Source: Bacteroidota bacterium (GTDB lineage Bacteria; Bacteroidota; Bacteroidia; Bacteroidales; Prolixibacteraceae). From it: 17,718 bases of DNA. Both the position numbers and the translations under genes were made by a program. The DNA lies in contig JAMDDG010000063.1 in assembly GCA_023488865.1 (NCBI GenBank), forward strand, positions 1 to 17,718. Direction: 5' to 3'. The notes beneath the pieces are model-generated. The model worked only from the letters and a program-made list of their open reading frames with translations. It searched no databases and had not been told where the DNA came from. Numbering within the stretch: position 1 is the stretch's first letter; the number at the start of each line of letters is the position of its first letter. Of the stretch, positions 16,039 through 17,718 are shown piece by piece.

Positions 16039-17718
16039 ATGAAATTAAAAAATCTAAAATACGGATACTTCTTTTTGTTGAACGCATTTCTCTTTAGCGT
16101 TTTAACCAATTCAATCTCAGCACAGGGAAAATCTGCAACCCCAAAGATCCCAATCGGATTGGATGCCTACCGGATGTGGGACCAATGGCCGGCACAGCGG
16201 ATAGGCGTACGTGCTTATATGAGAAGCACCTACGACAGGACTGGGGCAAACGAGGGCGCTGATGCTTCGCACTTCCTTTTTGCCAATGGAGAAAACTGCA
16301 ATGTGACCCTCGACGTAAAAGGCAAAGGGGTTTTATACTTCTTTCGTGCCAACCATTGGCATGGCAGTCCCTGGCATTTCGTGGTCGACGGAAGGGACAA
16401 TGTGGTAAGCGAGTCCGGCACAAGCGATCCGGTCAATGCAAAAAGGGTATTCAAATCCTCCAATTTTATCCCGGAAGCCACATTCCCGCGTCCGCTCAAC
16501 TGGACCTGGGAAACAACCAAAGGCGCAGACCTGATCTGGACCCCTATGCCTTTTGAACAATCGATGCGGATCGCTTATTCCCGGACACATTATGGTACAG
16601 GCTATTACATTTTCCACTTGTACGCGAATGAAGAAAATCTTTCGCAGCATATTGGTTCTTTCGAAATCAGCAAGGCCCCCGAAAACGATGTACTTAATCT
16701 GCTGGGGCATGCAGGAAGCGATGTCGCCCCAATCAATATTCCAACGAAGAGTGGGAAAATTACTTTAGATAAAGAAAGTGTCGCTTTCGCTGAAATTCAG
16801 ACTGAAGCCTCACAGGTTAGGGCATTGAAGTTTGTTCTCCCAATGGAAAATGCCACTGATCTTGAAAAAATACACCTGGTCGCTACCTGGGACGATGCCA
16901 AATATCCTTCGATAGATGCCCCGCTTTGTTTGTTCTTTGGCGCCGGGACGTTGTACAACCGCGAACAGCAGGAATACTTAGTGAAGGGGTTCCCCATCAA
17001 CATCCGGTACGACTATCCAAACAAAAAAATTGAGCTGGCCTGTTATTATCCAATGCCTTTCTTCAAATCGGCAAAATTTGAATTGGCCGGGATCGTACCC
17101 GGAAAGACTACAATCGATTACGAAATCCGTTATGAGCCATTAAAAACACAAGCTAACTTAAGCAGCTATTTTCATGCTACTTACAAAGACATTCCCACAC
17201 CCGAACCCGGTAAGGATATGGTTTATCTCGATACCAAGGGTATTGAAGGCAACGAAGATTGGTCGGGAAGTTTTGTGGGTAATTCATTTATATTTTCCCA
17301 CAACGGATTCCTTGGGACCCTGGAAGCCGATCCCCGGTTTTTCTTCGACGACAGCAAAACTCCCCAGGCACAGGGAACCGGGACCGAAGAATGGGGCGGT
17401 GGCGGCGACTACTGGGGCGGCCTGAATATGACCCTGCCGTTTGCCGGTCACCCATGCGGCGCCATCAAAAAAGAGGCAGCCAAAGACGAAAAAGACCTGA
17501 TCGAATCGGCTTATCGTTTCTTACTGGCAGATCTGATGCCTTTCGGGAAACGTGCGGTGATCAAATTTGAGCACGGAGGGGAAAACCTTTCTACCGAACA
17601 TTATGAGTGTGTCAGCTATTGGTATGGCTTACCAAAACCATCACTCATCAAAACCGACGAATTTGACATGGGCAACAGGGTAAGCGAGCAAAGTCACGCC
17701 TACTATTCTCCTGGTTGT
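16039..17718 (+). CDS. Secreted GH172 (DUF2961) glycosidase, 3' end beyond the window
   Basis: The frame from ATG 16039 stays open for 560 codons to the window edge. It begins with a signal peptide (MKLKNLKYGYFFLLNAFLFS, cleavage near ISAQ, about residue 30). The first half is a jelly-roll type domain (DQWPAQRIGVRAYMRSTYDRTGANEGADASHF, then GVLYFFRANHWHGSPWHF). The second half carries the DUF2961 active-site region GTGTEEWGGGGDYWGG (446-461), in which E450 corresponds to the glutamate of the GTE motif. Characterised GH172 enzymes act on alpha-D-fructofuranosides, difructose anhydride and alpha-D-arabinofuranosides, including D-arabinan; which applies here is unknown. The motif GTEEWG differs from the GTEDYF I associate with many DUF2961 proteins, hinting at a separate subgroup. 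GH172 proteins usually oligomerise. It is the last visible gene of the plus-strand arm. Confidence 0.85.
   Translation, partial: MKLKNLKYGYFFLLNAFLFSVLTNSISAQGKSATPKIPIGLDAYRMWDQWPAQRIGVRAYMRSTYDRTGANEGADASHFLFANGENCNVTLDVKGKGVLYFFRANHWHGSPWHFVVDGRDNVVSESGTSDPVNAKRVFKSSNFIPEATFPRPLNWTWETTKGADLIWTPMPFEQSMRIAYSRTHYGTGYYIFHLYANEENLSQHIGSFEISKAPENDVLNLLGHAGSDVAPINIPTKSGKITLDKESVAFAEIQTEASQVRALKFVLPMENATDLEKIHLVATWDDAKYPSIDAPLCLFFGAGTLYNREQQEYLVKGFPINIRYDYPNKKIELACYYPMPFFKSAKFELAGIVPGKTTIDYEIRYEPLKTQANLSSYFHATYKDIPTPEPGKDMVYLDTKGIEGNEDWSGSFVGNSFIFSHNGFLGTLEADPRFFFDDSKTPQAQGTGTEEWGGGGDYWGGLNMTLPFAGHPCGAIKKEAAKDEKDLIESAYRFLLADLMPFGKRAVIKFEHGGENLSTEHYECVSYWYGLPKPSLIKTDEFDMGNRVSEQSHAYYSPGC

Overview
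The window reads as a carbohydrate-catabolism locus from a member of the Bacteroidota. The evidence for this is the glycosidase-rich gene content, the absence of Shine-Dalgarno sequences before clear start codons, several matches to the Bacteroidota -7 promoter element TAnnTTTG, and CTTTGTG/CTTAGTG-type hairpin repeats between genes. I cannot fix the order or genus. No SusC/SusD pair, tRNA, rRNA, CRISPR array, transposase or integrase is visible.

The locus has two arms that diverge from about 5863-6094. The minus-strand arm runs from right to left: an AraC-type regulator (4993-5862), a large secreted GH2 beta-glycosidase (1726-4863), a secreted GH28-like beta-helix protein (75-1526), and the first 20 codons of another exported protein (1-60). 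The plus-strand arm runs from left to right: a sugar-porter MFS permease (6095-7480), a secreted GH2 glycosidase with an extra C-terminal domain (8203-11040), a GH27 alpha-galactosidase-type gene split by a frameshift (11089-12641), a DUF5107 plus TPR protein without a signal peptide (12676-15882), and a secreted GH172/DUF2961 protein that runs off the right edge (16039-17718).

Inferred working model: exported exo-glycosidases (two GH2, GH27, GH172, a GH28-like enzyme) trim a galactose-, arabinose- or uronate-containing plant-type glycan outside the cytoplasm. The MFS permease imports the released sugar, the AraC protein senses it, and the DUF5107-TPR protein acts in the cytoplasm on an imported sugar or as a scaffold. 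The substrate is not proven by the sequence.

The most notable structural features are a perfect 329-bp tandem duplication (7441-8098) covering the permease 3' end and the leader of the downstream operon, the GH27 frameshift resolved as a TAATG stop/start overlap, and a hairpin element framed by inverted AAACGTTTAAA sequences between the GH2 and GH28-like genes (1546-1720).
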